64,000 nt of DNA from Clostridiales bacterium (GTDB taxonomy: Bacteria; Bacillota; Clostridia; Oscillospirales; Acutalibacteraceae): NCBI GenBank assembly GCA_019418545.1, contig DYBQ01000004.1, forward strand, positions 1 through 64,000, in the 5' to 3' direction. Under the pieces are notes generated by a model, which worked only from the letters and a program-made list of their open reading frames with translations, did no database searches and was not told the DNA's origin. A program made the translations under genes and the position numbers. The first letter of the stretch is position 1. Every line of letters starts with the position of its first letter. Positions 17,814 through 26,394 of the stretch are shown here, in pieces.

Positions 17814-19088
17814 TTATCGTTTAAATCCGGCATCTTGCAGCCCACCTGTTTTTTGCAAATACCGTCTTACCATATCCAGCGCATGGGAAGCTGCCATGTT
17901 CCGCTGCCAAGTACGAGAGCGGGGATAGTCGGGATTTCCGGGAACCATTTTCCTCACCCAGGTTTCTTTGCCGTCACTCAGGGCGATATATACCAGCCCT
18001 ACGGGCTTTTCCTTTGTACCGCCGCCTGGCCCTGCAATCCCGGTAATTCCAACGCCCAAATCGCTGCCTGCTGCTTTCCGAATTCCCTGTGCCATTTCTC
18101 TGGCAGTTTCTTCACTCACTGCCCCATGCTCTGCAAGGGTTTGAGGGGAAACCCCCAACACCTGCTCTTTAATTCGATTGGCATAGGTAACGGCGCCCAT
18201 TTCAAACACCTGCGAAGCGCCGGAAACATCGGTAATCCGTTTAGAAAGTAAACCGCCGGTACAGGATTCCGCTGTTGCCAATGTCTTTCCGGCTTTTAAA
18301 AGCTCCTGTACAGCCACTTCTTCCAAGGTTTCGCAGTCCACCGCATAGACATAACTGCCAATTCGTTTTTGAATAGCGCTGGAAAGAGGCTCCATCATTT
18401 TGTGTGCTTCTTCTTCGCTAGCTGCCCGGGCCGTTACCCGGACAAACATTTCATTTTCTTTGGCATAGGTAGCCGCTGTGGGATTCGCTCCCTGCATCAA
18501 ATCGTCAATCAGTTCGGCAACCGAGCCTTCCCCTATTCCAAACACATGGATATTTTGCGAAACAATGACGGCCTGCTCTTTTCCTGCCAACGCGGGAATA
18601 GCATACCGGGTCAGCATAGGGGTAAGCTCTGACGGCGGGCCCGGCAGCATGACAATGGTTTTTCCCTCATTAGTTTCAAAGATACATCCCGGTGCTGTCC
18701 CTACATCATTAGGCAAAACTACGCAGTCCTCTGGAAGCCATGCCTGTTTTTTCTGACTTTCTCCCCACTGCCGGCCTTTAAAATATTCTTCAATCCGGTG
18801 CAGGCACTCTTTATGAAGCACCAGTTTTTTCCCGGCAACGGCTGCGACAGTCTCCTTGGTCAAGTCATCGCCAGTAGGCCCCAAACCTCCCGTGGTAATC
18901 AGGATATCACTTCGGGATAAAGCGGTGTGAACCGCTTCTTCCAGACGTCCGGGATTATCCCCTACTGTGGCACAATAGAGCACATTGATGCCGATGGTAG
19001 AAAGCTCCCTTGCCACAATCGCCGTATCCGTGTTAATTGTGTGGCCCAACAGCAATTCTGTCCCAACCGAAAGGATTTCTGCATTCAT
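17814..19088 (-). CDS. cinA: CinA: molybdopterin-binding-like and NMN deamidase domains
   Basis: 424 residues. The N-terminal MoCF-like domain (MNAEILSVGTELLLGHTINTD, TTGGLGPTGDDLTKE) is an ADP-ribose/NAD pyrophosphatase-type domain in the family. The C-terminal CinA domain (ATAESCTGGLLSKRITDVSG, GAVSEETAREMAQG, GITGIAGPGGGTKEKPVG) is the NMN deamidase. CinA recycles pyridine nucleotides and in some Firmicutes is competence-linked. Here the neighbours are thiI (48 bases upstream) and the sortase (31 bases downstream). recA is not adjacent. Confidence 0.93.
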   Translation of the reverse strand: MNAEILSVGTELLLGHTINTDTAIVARELSTIGINVLYCATVGDNPGRLEEAVHTALSRSDILITTGGLGPTGDDLTKETVAAVAGKKLVLHKECLHRIEEYFKGRQWGESQKKQAWLPEDCVVLPNDVGTAPGCIFETNEGKTIVMLPGPPSELTPMLTRYAIPALAGKEQAVIVSQNIHVFGIGEGSVAELIDDLMQGANPTAATYAKENEMFVRVTARAASEEEAHKMMEPLSSAIQKRIGSYVYAVDCETLEEVAVQELLKAGKTLATAESCTGGLLSKRITDVSGASQVFEMGAVTYANRIKEQVLGVSPQTLAEHGAVSEETAREMAQGIRKAAGSDLGVGITGIAGPGGGTKEKPVGLVYIALSDGKETWVRKMVPGNPDYPRSRTWQRNMAASHALDMVRRYLQKTGGLQDAGFKR

Positions 19089-19136
19089 GAAACGGCTTCC
19101 TTTCCAAATAAAAATTATAAATGCCAGGCGCTGTGT

Positions 19137-20324
19137 TTACATCTCTTTTTTATGCCATCCAATATGGGTATAATGCAGATTTTGCAGACACTCCTCTATA
19201 AGTTCCTCCGTATTCAAAACAGACTCCGCCGTTTCTACAATGTGGAGAATCGGACGGGTCCGGGGATGTTTGGGGGTAAATACGGTACAGCAGTCCTCAT
19301 AAGGCTCAATGGAAATATCATAGGTGCCGATTTTGTAAGACGTTGCCACAATTTCTGCCTTATCTGTACCAATCAAGGGACGGAAAACCGGCATTTGAAC
19401 AGCTGCATCCGTACAGGCAATGGCCTGCATGGTTTGACTGGCCACCTGCCCCAAGCTTTCACCGGTAATCAGCGCCTCACAGCCCTTCTTTCTGGCAATC
19501 CGCTGGGCAACCCGCATCATAAATCGACGCATGATAATGGTAAACAGCTCTTCTGGGCATTTCTCCAGAATTTCTTCCTGAATATGGGTAAAATTAACGG
19601 TAATCATTTCCATCCGTCCGCTGTATTCACTCACCTTTTCCAGCAGCCGCACCACCTTTTCTTCGGCGCGCTGGCTGGTATAGGGCGGGCTGGCAAAATG
19701 AATAGCAGTCAGTTCCACTCCCCGTTTGGCAATACTCCATGCAGCTACCGGGCTGTCAATCCCGCCGCTAATCAGGATTGCTGCTTTTCCGCCTGTTCCC
19801 ACCGGGATTCCTCCGGCACCAGGACGGGGATTTCCATGGATATATGCGCCAAAATCACGCACCTCCACCCGAACTTCCACGTCGGGGTTATGGACATCCA
19901 CTGAAAGATGGGGGAACTGCTCCATCAAATAGCCGCCTACCTCACAGGAAATCTGTGGAGAGGTGTAGGCAAACTTTTTATCGGAGCGCTTGCTTTCCAC
20001 CTTAAACGTAGCAGCATCCATCAGCTCCTCACGCAAATATTCCGCTGCTGCTTTTTGAATGGCAGCAAGGTCTTTCTCTACCGTGCAGGCGCGGGAGTAG
20101 GACACGATTCCAAAAATCTTACCGATTTTTTCTTCGGCTGCATCCAAATCGGCCTCGTCGTTTTTGGGAATCACATAAATGGTAGACTGGGCAGATTTTA
20201 CTTCAAACTCTCCCAGAGGTATCAACCGGCGACGAATATTTTTTAGGAGCACTGATTCAAAGTTCTTTCGGTTTAACCCTTTGAGCACCAGTTCTCCCAG
20301 CTTAATGAGAATTGTTTCCTGCAT
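19137..20324 (-). CDS. thiI: tRNA 4-thiouridine synthase ThiI
   Basis: 395 residues from the ATG at 20324, chosen because GAAAGGAAG sits about 7 bases upstream; a start at 20360 has no such site. It shows a ferredoxin-like/THUMP N-terminal region, then the PP-loop SGGIDSPVAAW and the CTVFTPKHPRTRP region. ThiI adenylates U8 of tRNA and transfers sulfur to it, using a cysteine desulfurase as donor. It has no C-terminal rhodanese extension, as usual in Firmicutes. The desulfurase gene lies just upstream, so the two form a functional pair. Confidence 0.95.
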   Translation of the reverse strand: MQETILIKLGELVLKGLNRKNFESVLLKNIRRRLIPLGEFEVKSAQSTIYVIPKNDEADLDAAEEKIGKIFGIVSYSRACTVEKDLAAIQKAAAEYLREELMDAATFKVESKRSDKKFAYTSPQISCEVGGYLMEQFPHLSVDVHNPDVEVRVEVRDFGAYIHGNPRPGAGGIPVGTGGKAAILISGGIDSPVAAWSIAKRGVELTAIHFASPPYTSQRAEEKVVRLLEKVSEYSGRMEMITVNFTHIQEEILEKCPEELFTIIMRRFMMRVAQRIARKKGCEALITGESLGQVASQTMQAIACTDAAVQMPVFRPLIGTDKAEIVATSYKIGTYDISIEPYEDCCTVFTPKHPRTRPILHIVETAESVLNTEELIEECLQNLHYTHIGWHKKEM

Positions 20325-20427
20325 GATGTTCTTCCTTTCGTAAAACGGGATGCCCTGCACCCGGTTTTATAGTATATCATGGATTTATGAAAAAAGCGTG
20401 ACAGGCCTGTCGATATTTTTGAGGGAT

Positions 20428-21567
20428 TTATTCCCGGGCGCGTACCAACGTCTCCATTCCCTCACGAACAGCCTGAACCAATGCCTGGATATCCTCCAGT
20501 GTGTTTTCCCGGGAAAAGCTGATTCTAATAGATGAAAGTGCCTGCATGCGAGGCAAATCCATGGCTTCCAGCACATGGCTGGGCTTTCCTTTGGCACAGG
20601 CAGAGCCGGAAGACACATAAATCCCCTTTTCTTCCAAAAAATGCAGCATGGTTTCTGCCTTAACGCCGCCGCAGGAAAAATTGAGGATATAAGCAAGCCC
20701 ATCCTCGGGGCTTTGCAGTACCACATCAGGAATTTGAGAAAGTTCAGCCCGGGCATATTCCCAGAGCTTTCTCATTTGTTTTTCTTCCTGCAATACGGGT
20801 GGAAGTGCTCTTACTGCTGCCCCAAAAGCACACCATGCCGGCATGGCTTCCGTACCGGAACGCATATTTTTTTCCTGCCCGCCTCCCAGTGTCCGGGCAG
20901 GGATATGCACGCCTTTTCGGATATATAAGGCACCCGCTCCCTTTGGCCCATGGATTTTGTGTGCGCTGATTGTCATCAAGTCAATTCCTGTTTTTCCGGG
21001 TTTCAGCGGCATTTTTCCAAAAGCCTGTACGGCATCCACATGCAGCAGCGTGCGGGCTTTATTCCGTCTGATTGCCCGGGCAGCTGCCTCAATGGGCAGG
21101 ATGCTTCCCACCTCATTATTCACTGCCATCATGCTTACCAGCGCTGTTTCGGGCGTAATAGCTTTTTCCACCTGCTCCGGTAAAATTCTCCCAAACTGGT
21201 CAGGCTTTAACCGAATAACTTCCCATCCTTCCTTTTCCAGCGTATCCATCACTATCAGTACGGAAGGATGCTCTATCATAGTCGTAACAATTCTCTGGTT
21301 GCGGTGTCTTCTGGCCTTTACTGCGCCAAAAATTGCCAAGTTGTTAGCTTCCGTTCCTCCAGATGTAAAAACAATCTCCTCGGGAAGCGCCGAAAGCGCA
21401 TCGGCAACGGACTTTCTGGCTGCTGACAACTCCTGTTCTGCACGGAATCCCAATGTATGCAGGGAAGAGGGGTTCCCATAACACTGGGTCATAATCTCCA
21501 ATGCTTTTTGTGCTGCTTCCTGGCATACCCGGGTAGTTGCGCTATTATCAAGATAGATTTCCTGCAA
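20428..21567 (-). CDS. nifS: Cysteine desulfurase (NifS/IscS type)
   Basis: 379 residues with a TTG start at 21567 behind AGGAGG. It is a PLP-dependent class V aminotransferase fold: MQEIYLDNSATTRV, FTSGGTEANNLAI, the PLP lysine in TISAHKIHGPKGAGALY and the catalytic cysteine loop SSGSACAKGKPSHVLEAM. It takes sulfur from L-cysteine as a persulfide. Beside thiI it most likely serves tRNA thiolation (and thiamine sulfur), rather than general Fe-S assembly, since no iscU/nifU is near. It is transcribed divergently from the Fur-family gene. Confidence 0.92.
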   Translation of the reverse strand: MQEIYLDNSATTRVCQEAAQKALEIMTQCYGNPSSLHTLGFRAEQELSAARKSVADALSALPEEIVFTSGGTEANNLAIFGAVKARRHRNQRIVTTMIEHPSVLIVMDTLEKEGWEVIRLKPDQFGRILPEQVEKAITPETALVSMMAVNNEVGSILPIEAAARAIRRNKARTLLHVDAVQAFGKMPLKPGKTGIDLMTISAHKIHGPKGAGALYIRKGVHIPARTLGGGQEKNMRSGTEAMPAWCAFGAAVRALPPVLQEEKQMRKLWEYARAELSQIPDVVLQSPEDGLAYILNFSCGGVKAETMLHFLEEKGIYVSSGSACAKGKPSHVLEAMDLPRMQALSSIRISFSRENTLEDIQALVQAVREGMETLVRARE

Positions 21568-21603
21568 AAGAAAACCTCCTAATCCTTTAAAACTTTAATT
21601 TTT

Positions 21604-21632
21604 ATTATAGCACAGATGCTTTTGTGTGGGAA
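21604..21632 (-). promoter_or_regulatory. Possible promoter for the desulfurase-thiI unit
   Basis: Reading on the minus strand, TATAAT lies at 21609-21604, preceded at 17 bases by TTCCCA. The -35 is weak. It overlaps almost base for base with the divergent fur promoter. Confidence 0.45.
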
Positions 21633-21633
21633 C

Positions 21634-21661
21634 TTGCTTTTTTTATGGGAAACGATATAAT
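21634..21661 (+). promoter_or_regulatory. Promoter for the Fur-family gene
   Basis: TTGCTT (21634-21639), 16-base spacer, TATAAT (21656-21661). The ribosome binding site AAGGAGGGAGG follows at 21678. Confidence 0.55.
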
Positions 21662-21694
21662 GAAGGGGAAGAAAATAAGGAGGGAGGTATGGAA

Positions 21695-22087
21695 ATGAAA
21701 AAGACACAGCGAAGAGCTGCCATTTTAGAATTGGTCGCTGCTGCAGATGGCCCAATTTCTGCTGAAGAACTATTTGAGCATCTTCAAAAACAATTTCCTA
21801 CTCTCGCTCTTTCTACTGTATATCGAAATCTGGAGCGGTTCGCGAATGAGGGCTTGATTGAAAAGGAAACTTCACCGGATGGAGTATTCCGCTATTCCAG
21901 TTTGGATGGCCATGGCCATTATCTGGTATGTACACAATGCCATAAACGAATAAGGCTTCATGAATGCCCTCTTTCTGCTATTGAAGAACAGCTGGAAGAA
22001 CAAACAGGCTATTCTATTGACCACCATCAGCTTACGCTATATGGAAAATGCCCTATATGCAAAAAGAAAGATTCCTTTAAACCATAA
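21695..22087 (+). CDS. Fur/PerR family transcriptional regulator
   Basis: 130 residues from the ATG at 21695; the ATG at 21689 touches the AGGAGGGAGG site and is too close. The winged helix covers about 1-80 (TQRRAAILELVAAADGPISAEELFEHL, LALSTVYRNLERFANEGLIEKE). The metal-binding dimerisation domain has GHGHYLVC and two CxxC pairs (CTQC, CPIC) that would hold structural zinc. Family members sense Fe(II), Zn(II) or peroxide. Sequence alone does not tell Fur from PerR or Zur. It is divergent from the cysteine desulfurase gene. Confidence 0.85.
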   Translation: MKKTQRRAAILELVAAADGPISAEELFEHLQKQFPTLALSTVYRNLERFANEGLIEKETSPDGVFRYSSLDGHGHYLVCTQCHKRIRLHECPLSAIEEQLEEQTGYSIDHHQLTLYGKCPICKKKDSFKP

Positions 22088-22113
22088 AGAATCAGCAAAT
22101 ATTTTTATAAAAA

Positions 22114-22153
22114 CAACCAAAGCGGGACTCTATACAGAGTCCCGCTTTGGTTG
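22114..22153 (-). terminator. Strong terminator, oriented for htrA
   Basis: A perfect 17-bp inverted repeat, 22114-22130 with 22137-22153, has a 6-base loop. On the minus strand it is followed by TTTTTATAAAAAT. The plus side lacks a T run, so it mainly ends the htrA transcript, although the hairpin also stands after the Fur gene. Confidence 0.85.
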
Positions 22154-22210
22154 TTGAAAAAGGAGATTTATGAAAAAGATCTTGTACTCAAAGTAAAATA
22201 AAGTTTTCTA

Positions 22211-22279
22211 CTTTCCTCCAAGGAGGAGACGGGCCGTTTCAGGTACTGAATTGACCCGTCTGAAACAGAAGAAGGAAAG
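22211..22279 (-). ncRNA. Structured RNA element after htrA, unknown family
   Basis: Three helices can be drawn. The outer one pairs 22211-22219 with 22271-22279. S2 pairs 22228-22235 with 22253-22260. S1 (GTTTCAG/CTGAAAC) pairs 22236-22242 with 22260-22266. S1 and S2 interleave in pseudoknot order. The outer helix and S2 each have one A/C mismatch as plus-strand RNA that becomes a G-U pair as minus-strand RNA, so the element should be transcribed leftward, with htrA. I do not recognise it as a known family. Confidence 0.55.
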
Positions 22280-22347
22280 ATGAAAAAGAAGAGAGAAAAT
22301 GAAGAAATTGAAAAGGGTAAAATCTATCATCTATATAAACACCAGTC

Positions 22348-23958
22348 TTACTGGCCGGTGGATTCAGTAAGGGTTACCGTACAGGTAAAGGATTCTCCAG
22401 TCAGGCCACGTGTTACCGAGAGGGTTACTGTGTCGCCAGGCTTCTTCTTGGCAATATAGCCGGAAATGGTATTGGCTGATGTGACATCTGTATCATCAAT
22501 CTTCGTAATAACATCGCCTTTCTGGATACCAGCTTCGCTAACAGATTCATTGCTGATGGATGCTACATACATACCAGGAGTCAGGCCATAGAAATTAGCT
22601 GTCCAAGAATCCAAATACTGTCCGCTGATGCCAAGCATTGCGCGGTCTTTTACATAACCATATTCTTTCAAATCACTGATAATGGGGAGGGCGTCATCAA
22701 TGGGAATTGCAAAGCCCAAGCCTTCATAACCAGTTGCTACAATCTTACTGGAATTAATGCCAACTACCTGGCCATACATGTTGACCAATGCACCGCCAGA
22801 GTTACCGGGGTTAATAGCGGCATCTGTCTGGATACATTCCATGGTATAACCCGTCTCACTATTGGTAACGGAACGGTTCAATGCAGAAACATAGCCGATG
22901 GTCACAGTAGAGTTGAACTGAAGACCACCTGGATTACCAATTGCAATCACCGGGTCAGCCACCACCAAATCATCGGAAGAGCCAAACTCCGCGGCTGTCA
23001 GACCGGTTGCCTCAATTTTAATAACTGCTAGGTCTGTCATACTATCGCTGCCGATTAATTCAGCTTCATAGGTTTGACCATCAGAAGTAATCACTTTTAA
23101 GGAATCTGCACCATCTACCACATGGGCGTTAGTAATAATATAACCATCAGAAGTAGCGATAATTCCCGAGCCTTCACTTGCAGGAGATACTGCACTGTCT
23201 TCCTCGCTGCTTTCTTCACTGCTATCGCCATAGGAATTACGTCCCCAACCTTGAGTAGAGAGTCCCTGTTGAAGGTCACTTTGTTGATAGTTTTGAATAC
23301 AGACCACAGAAGGAATTACTTTGGCAGCCACTTCCTGTTGGGTCATACTTCCCGAAACACTAGTGGAAGGATTATTCTCATCACTATTAATCAATTTATT
23401 AATGGTAAAGGTAGCGTCGCCGCTTCCCGCATTGTTAACTTGAACTGTTCCGTTATTGATAAGAGCTGCAAATCCACCAACAGAAGCAGCAGAAACCAAA
23501 GCACAACACAAAACGCCAGCTACAATTTTGGTAGCGATTTTTGCGCCCCGGCTCATAGGTTTGCGCTCTTTTTTAGGCTTTTGGGGAGGAACCGGCGCTG
23601 TATAATGGTCTGCACCCTCCCATGACTGATATGCAGGTTGTTGATAAACAGGCTCTTGATATTCTCCGTTTCCCTGCCAACGATACTCTGAATATCCTTG
23701 CGTATTTTGCTGGGATGCGGCCGATGTGGAGGCATCCTGCCAGGAAGGCTGCTGGGGTTGTGTGATTGGCTCATTTGCCTGAGCAGACGCTTGAGAGCTA
23801 CTTTCGGGAATCTGCCCTGATATTTGCTCAGTAGGAGGAACGGATTCAGCAGCATCCAAAGATTTCCAGTTATCGGGATTTCCGGGCGTATTATTTTCTG
23901 GCTCTTGCCCGGCTGCATTTTCGTTTTGATTTATATTCATAGGATCATACATACTCAT
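22348..23958 (-). CDS. htrA: HtrA/DegP-type membrane-anchored serine protease
   Basis: 536 residues. A long disordered Gln/Pro/Ser-rich cytoplasmic region (1-130) leads to a single membrane segment (about 141-167), a Ser/Asn linker and then a trypsin-like protease domain. The triad is His279 (TNAHVVDG), Asp309 (SMTDLAV) and Ser387 (GNSGGALV). A C-terminal PDZ domain starts near 440 (AMLGISGQYLDSW). It degrades or refolds damaged proteins outside the membrane. The extended N-terminus is typical of clostridial HtrA. The structured element and the terminator lie directly downstream. Confidence 0.95.
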   Translation of the reverse strand: MSMYDPMNINQNENAAGQEPENNTPGNPDNWKSLDAAESVPPTEQISGQIPESSSQASAQANEPITQPQQPSWQDASTSAASQQNTQGYSEYRWQGNGEYQEPVYQQPAYQSWEGADHYTAPVPPQKPKKERKPMSRGAKIATKIVAGVLCCALVSAASVGGFAALINNGTVQVNNAGSGDATFTINKLINSDENNPSTSVSGSMTQQEVAAKVIPSVVCIQNYQQSDLQQGLSTQGWGRNSYGDSSEESSEEDSAVSPASEGSGIIATSDGYIITNAHVVDGADSLKVITSDGQTYEAELIGSDSMTDLAVIKIEATGLTAAEFGSSDDLVVADPVIAIGNPGGLQFNSTVTIGYVSALNRSVTNSETGYTMECIQTDAAINPGNSGGALVNMYGQVVGINSSKIVATGYEGLGFAIPIDDALPIISDLKEYGYVKDRAMLGISGQYLDSWTANFYGLTPGMYVASISNESVSEAGIQKGDVITKIDDTDVTSANTISGYIAKKKPGDTVTLSVTRGLTGESFTCTVTLTESTGQ

Positions 23959-24091
23959 TCATCCTTTCAAAACCATCTCCGGTTTCCTGTTTAGGTTTCC
24001 CGGTTGGTGTGCCTTTATTATGCCGCCCTAATGTGAAAGGTATGTGATGGTCTATTTAAGGTTTTATGACTTTTTCTTCTAATTTTTATGT

Positions 24092-25465
24092 TTATTTCTC
24101 TGTTTTCAATTCACGGTTTTGGCTGCAAATAATTTGATATAGCGCTTCAATCCCCGACTCAATCCGAGAAAGAGGGATACCTGAAAATCCCAGACGAATT
24201 AAATTTTCCCCCACAGCTGCTGCCCTTATTCCCTCTTTTTCTGCTTGCTTAACAATTTTTTGTGCATTAGGAATTTGAATCATAACTGCCAGAGCTGTTT
24301 CCAAAAGTGCTACAGGTATTTTTTCCCCTAACAACTTACGAATACAGGTGAGCATCATCTGGCTTTTCATATGATATAGTTTTCTCATACGACGCAAATG
24401 GCGCTCCAACTGCCCTTCCCTAATATAGTCTGCCAATGCTAACTGTTCAATTTTGGACGCAGTTTGATTATAGGCTTTTGCCCGAGGAGCATACAATTTT
24501 AGCAGATGATTTGGCAATACCATATAGCTAATTCGCACGCTGGGCAGCAATAATTTTGAGAATGAGCCCAAATATACTGTGCTTTCCGCTCCTGTTCCCT
24601 GCAAGGCTGGAATCGGGCGGGCAGTATAACGCAATTCCCCATTATAGTCATCCTCTATAATCAGCCCATTTTTTCCTCTAGCCCATTCAATCAGGGCAAA
24701 TCTTTTTGAAGGAGGCATGGCTGTTGTCTGTCCAGTGGGAGCCGACGGACTTACCAGAACCTGATACACCTTACTTTTTTCCAGTGCTTCTATGGAAAGC
24801 CCTTCACCATCATCAGGAAGCCGAACCACTTCTACTCCACAATCAGCAAACGCCCGCTCAGCCTGCAAAAAGCCGGTATTATCCATAGCAATCTGCTTTT
24901 GAGGAAGAAGGCCGCACAAAATGGTCAGCAGAGGCTGAATTCCCGCGCCAATTACAATTTGTTCCGGTGTGCTCCTAACTCCTCTGGCACGATAGGTATA
25001 GGCACACAATGCTTCTCGCAATGCCAGTTCTCCTTGAGGATTTCCATAGGACACAATAGAATCGGGACGGTTTAACACATCCCGTATATGACGTTTCCAA
25101 ATCGTAATGTCTGCGGTTTCACTGTCAATCCTATCTGTCCCAAAATCATATTTTACCGGTACAGCACTGGGGATATAAGGTTGTACCATAACCTCCTTTT
25201 TCTTTTTTTCCTGTTCCATCAGCCTTGCCGATGCTACAAAATATCCTCGCTGCGGTTGGCTTTTCAAGTATCCTTCTACACAAAGCTGCTGGTAAGCTGA
25301 CTCGACGGTTGTGCGGCTTACCCCCAATTCTTCAGGCAGCCGCCGAATAGACGGCATTTTAGAGCCGGAAGGCAGGGTCCCAGATTCAATAGCTTCCCGA
25401 ATTGCCTGATACAGCTGTTGATACAGCGGCGTTTTGGAATCGGGATGAAGGGTGACAAACGGCAT
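24092..25465 (-). CDS. pdxR: MocR/PdxR-type GntR regulator with aminotransferase domain
   Basis: 457 residues. A GntR winged helix (residues 5-75: TPLYQQLYQAIREAIESG, PSIRRLPEELGVSRTTVESAY) is fused to a class I aminotransferase-like domain. The candidate PLP lysine is in YLGSFSKLLLPSVRISY. Proteins of this type sense PLP and control vitamin B6 synthesis or salvage. It is divergent from an ECF substrate-binding component and a pyridoxal kinase gene, so the PdxR assignment is well supported by context. The specific gene name is inference. Confidence 0.82.
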   Translation of the reverse strand: MPFVTLHPDSKTPLYQQLYQAIREAIESGTLPSGSKMPSIRRLPEELGVSRTTVESAYQQLCVEGYLKSQPQRGYFVASARLMEQEKKKKEVMVQPYIPSAVPVKYDFGTDRIDSETADITIWKRHIRDVLNRPDSIVSYGNPQGELALREALCAYTYRARGVRSTPEQIVIGAGIQPLLTILCGLLPQKQIAMDNTGFLQAERAFADCGVEVVRLPDDGEGLSIEALEKSKVYQVLVSPSAPTGQTTAMPPSKRFALIEWARGKNGLIIEDDYNGELRYTARPIPALQGTGAESTVYLGSFSKLLLPSVRISYMVLPNHLLKLYAPRAKAYNQTASKIEQLALADYIREGQLERHLRRMRKLYHMKSQMMLTCIRKLLGEKIPVALLETALAVMIQIPNAQKIVKQAEKEGIRAAAVGENLIRLGFSGIPLSRIESGIEALYQIICSQNRELKTEK

Positions 25466-25499
25466 AATATACTTCCCCTTTCAAAAATCGGCGTTTTCT

Positions 25500-25600
25500 T
25501 TAGTATACACGATTCCTTGTAAAAACGGAACTGTACATATTGTTTTTTTATAAACTGTGTATTTTAAAGTGAACAGACATGGATTATCATTAGTACACGC
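25500..25600 (+). promoter_or_regulatory. Candidate PdxR operator repeats in the divergent intergenic region
   Basis: TTAGTATACACG (25500-25511) and TTAGTACACG (25590-25599) are near-identical direct repeats between pdxR and the ECF gene, differing by a TA dinucleotide. MocR/PdxR proteins commonly bind direct repeats, so these are reasonable operator candidates. The spacing of 90 bases is wide. Confidence 0.35.
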
Positions 25601-25670
25601 AAAGGCAGAGACTCTGAATCCTGAAACGAAAATTGTGATATTCCTATTTTTTATGAAGGGGCTGATTGCC

Positions 25671-26255
25671 ATGATAAAAAACAAAAATTCTACCGTTGTC
25701 AATTTGGCGCTTACCGGCCTGATGGGCGCCCTGGTTTATATTGCCACCATGTTTTTTAAAGTTGAAATTCCTGTTGGCGGAGACCGTACCATGATTGGGT
25801 TTGCCAATGTTTTTTGTGTTTTGTCCGGTTTGATTCTTGGCCCTGCCTATGGCGGACTGGCCGCAGGGGTAGGCTCATTTCTCTTTGATATTACCGGAGG
25901 CTGGTTTTCCAGTGCAGGCGTCACATTGATTACCAAAGGTCTGATGGCCGTTATCTGTGGACTGATTGCCTGGAGCGGAAAACAGGAAACCCAAAAAATC
26001 AGCCGCTTAATCGTAGCTGCCATAACCGGTTCTCTGGCATATTGCATTATGTATCTGGGACATTCTTTCTTCCAGCTTTTGATTGCCGGCAGTACTGCCG
26101 AAGTGGCTGCCATTACCATGATGACCAAAGCTGGTGCAACCCTTCTCAATGCCGTAGTTGCAGATGTGATTGCCGTTCCGCTGTTTCTCACCATTCGGAC
26201 GGCTCTTCAAAGAAACCATTTGTGGAAAGGCAAAAAACCTGGCCAAGCAGTATAA
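25671..26255 (+). CDS. ECF transporter S component, probably for vitamin B6
   Basis: 194 residues from the ATG at 25671, with GAAGGGG 9 bases upstream; the ATG at 25653 is inside that site region. About six membrane segments are visible, with LILGPAYGGLAAGVGSFLFDITGG typical of ECF S components. S components bind a vitamin and dock on a shared EcfAA'T module, which is not encoded here. The neighbouring PdxR-type regulator and pyridoxal kinase suggest a B6 vitamer as substrate. Sequence alone could also fit another vitamin. Confidence 0.75.
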   Translation: MIKNKNSTVVNLALTGLMGALVYIATMFFKVEIPVGGDRTMIGFANVFCVLSGLILGPAYGGLAAGVGSFLFDITGGWFSSAGVTLITKGLMAVICGLIAWSGKQETQKISRLIVAAITGSLAYCIMYLGHSFFQLLIAGSTAEVAAITMMTKAGATLLNAVVADVIAVPLFLTIRTALQRNHLWKGKKPGQAV

Positions 26256-26262
26256 AAAATTT

Positions 26263-26301
26263 CACGGCGTATGACATGCATATGTCATACGCCGTGTTTT
26301 T
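26263..26301 (+). terminator. Terminator between the ECF gene and pyridoxal kinase
   Basis: CACGGCGTATGACAT and ATGTCATACGCCGTG form a perfect 15-bp stem around GCAT, followed by TTTTT. The kinase gene therefore probably has its own start, and TATGAT at 26306 is a possible -10. Confidence 0.9.
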
Positions 26302-26394
26302 GTGGTATGATAGAAATATAGCAAAACGAAATACCCTTGTGTTTTAATTCTTCAGCGGATTTCCGCTGTTCTTTTTCCGAAAGGACGGTTTTTC

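Noticed and set aside
22228..22266. Classical H-type pseudoknot after htrA
   Set aside because: The helices interleave, but no bases are left to cross the grooves (they abut or share a base), so a simple H-type fold is strained. I keep the element but not that specific fold.
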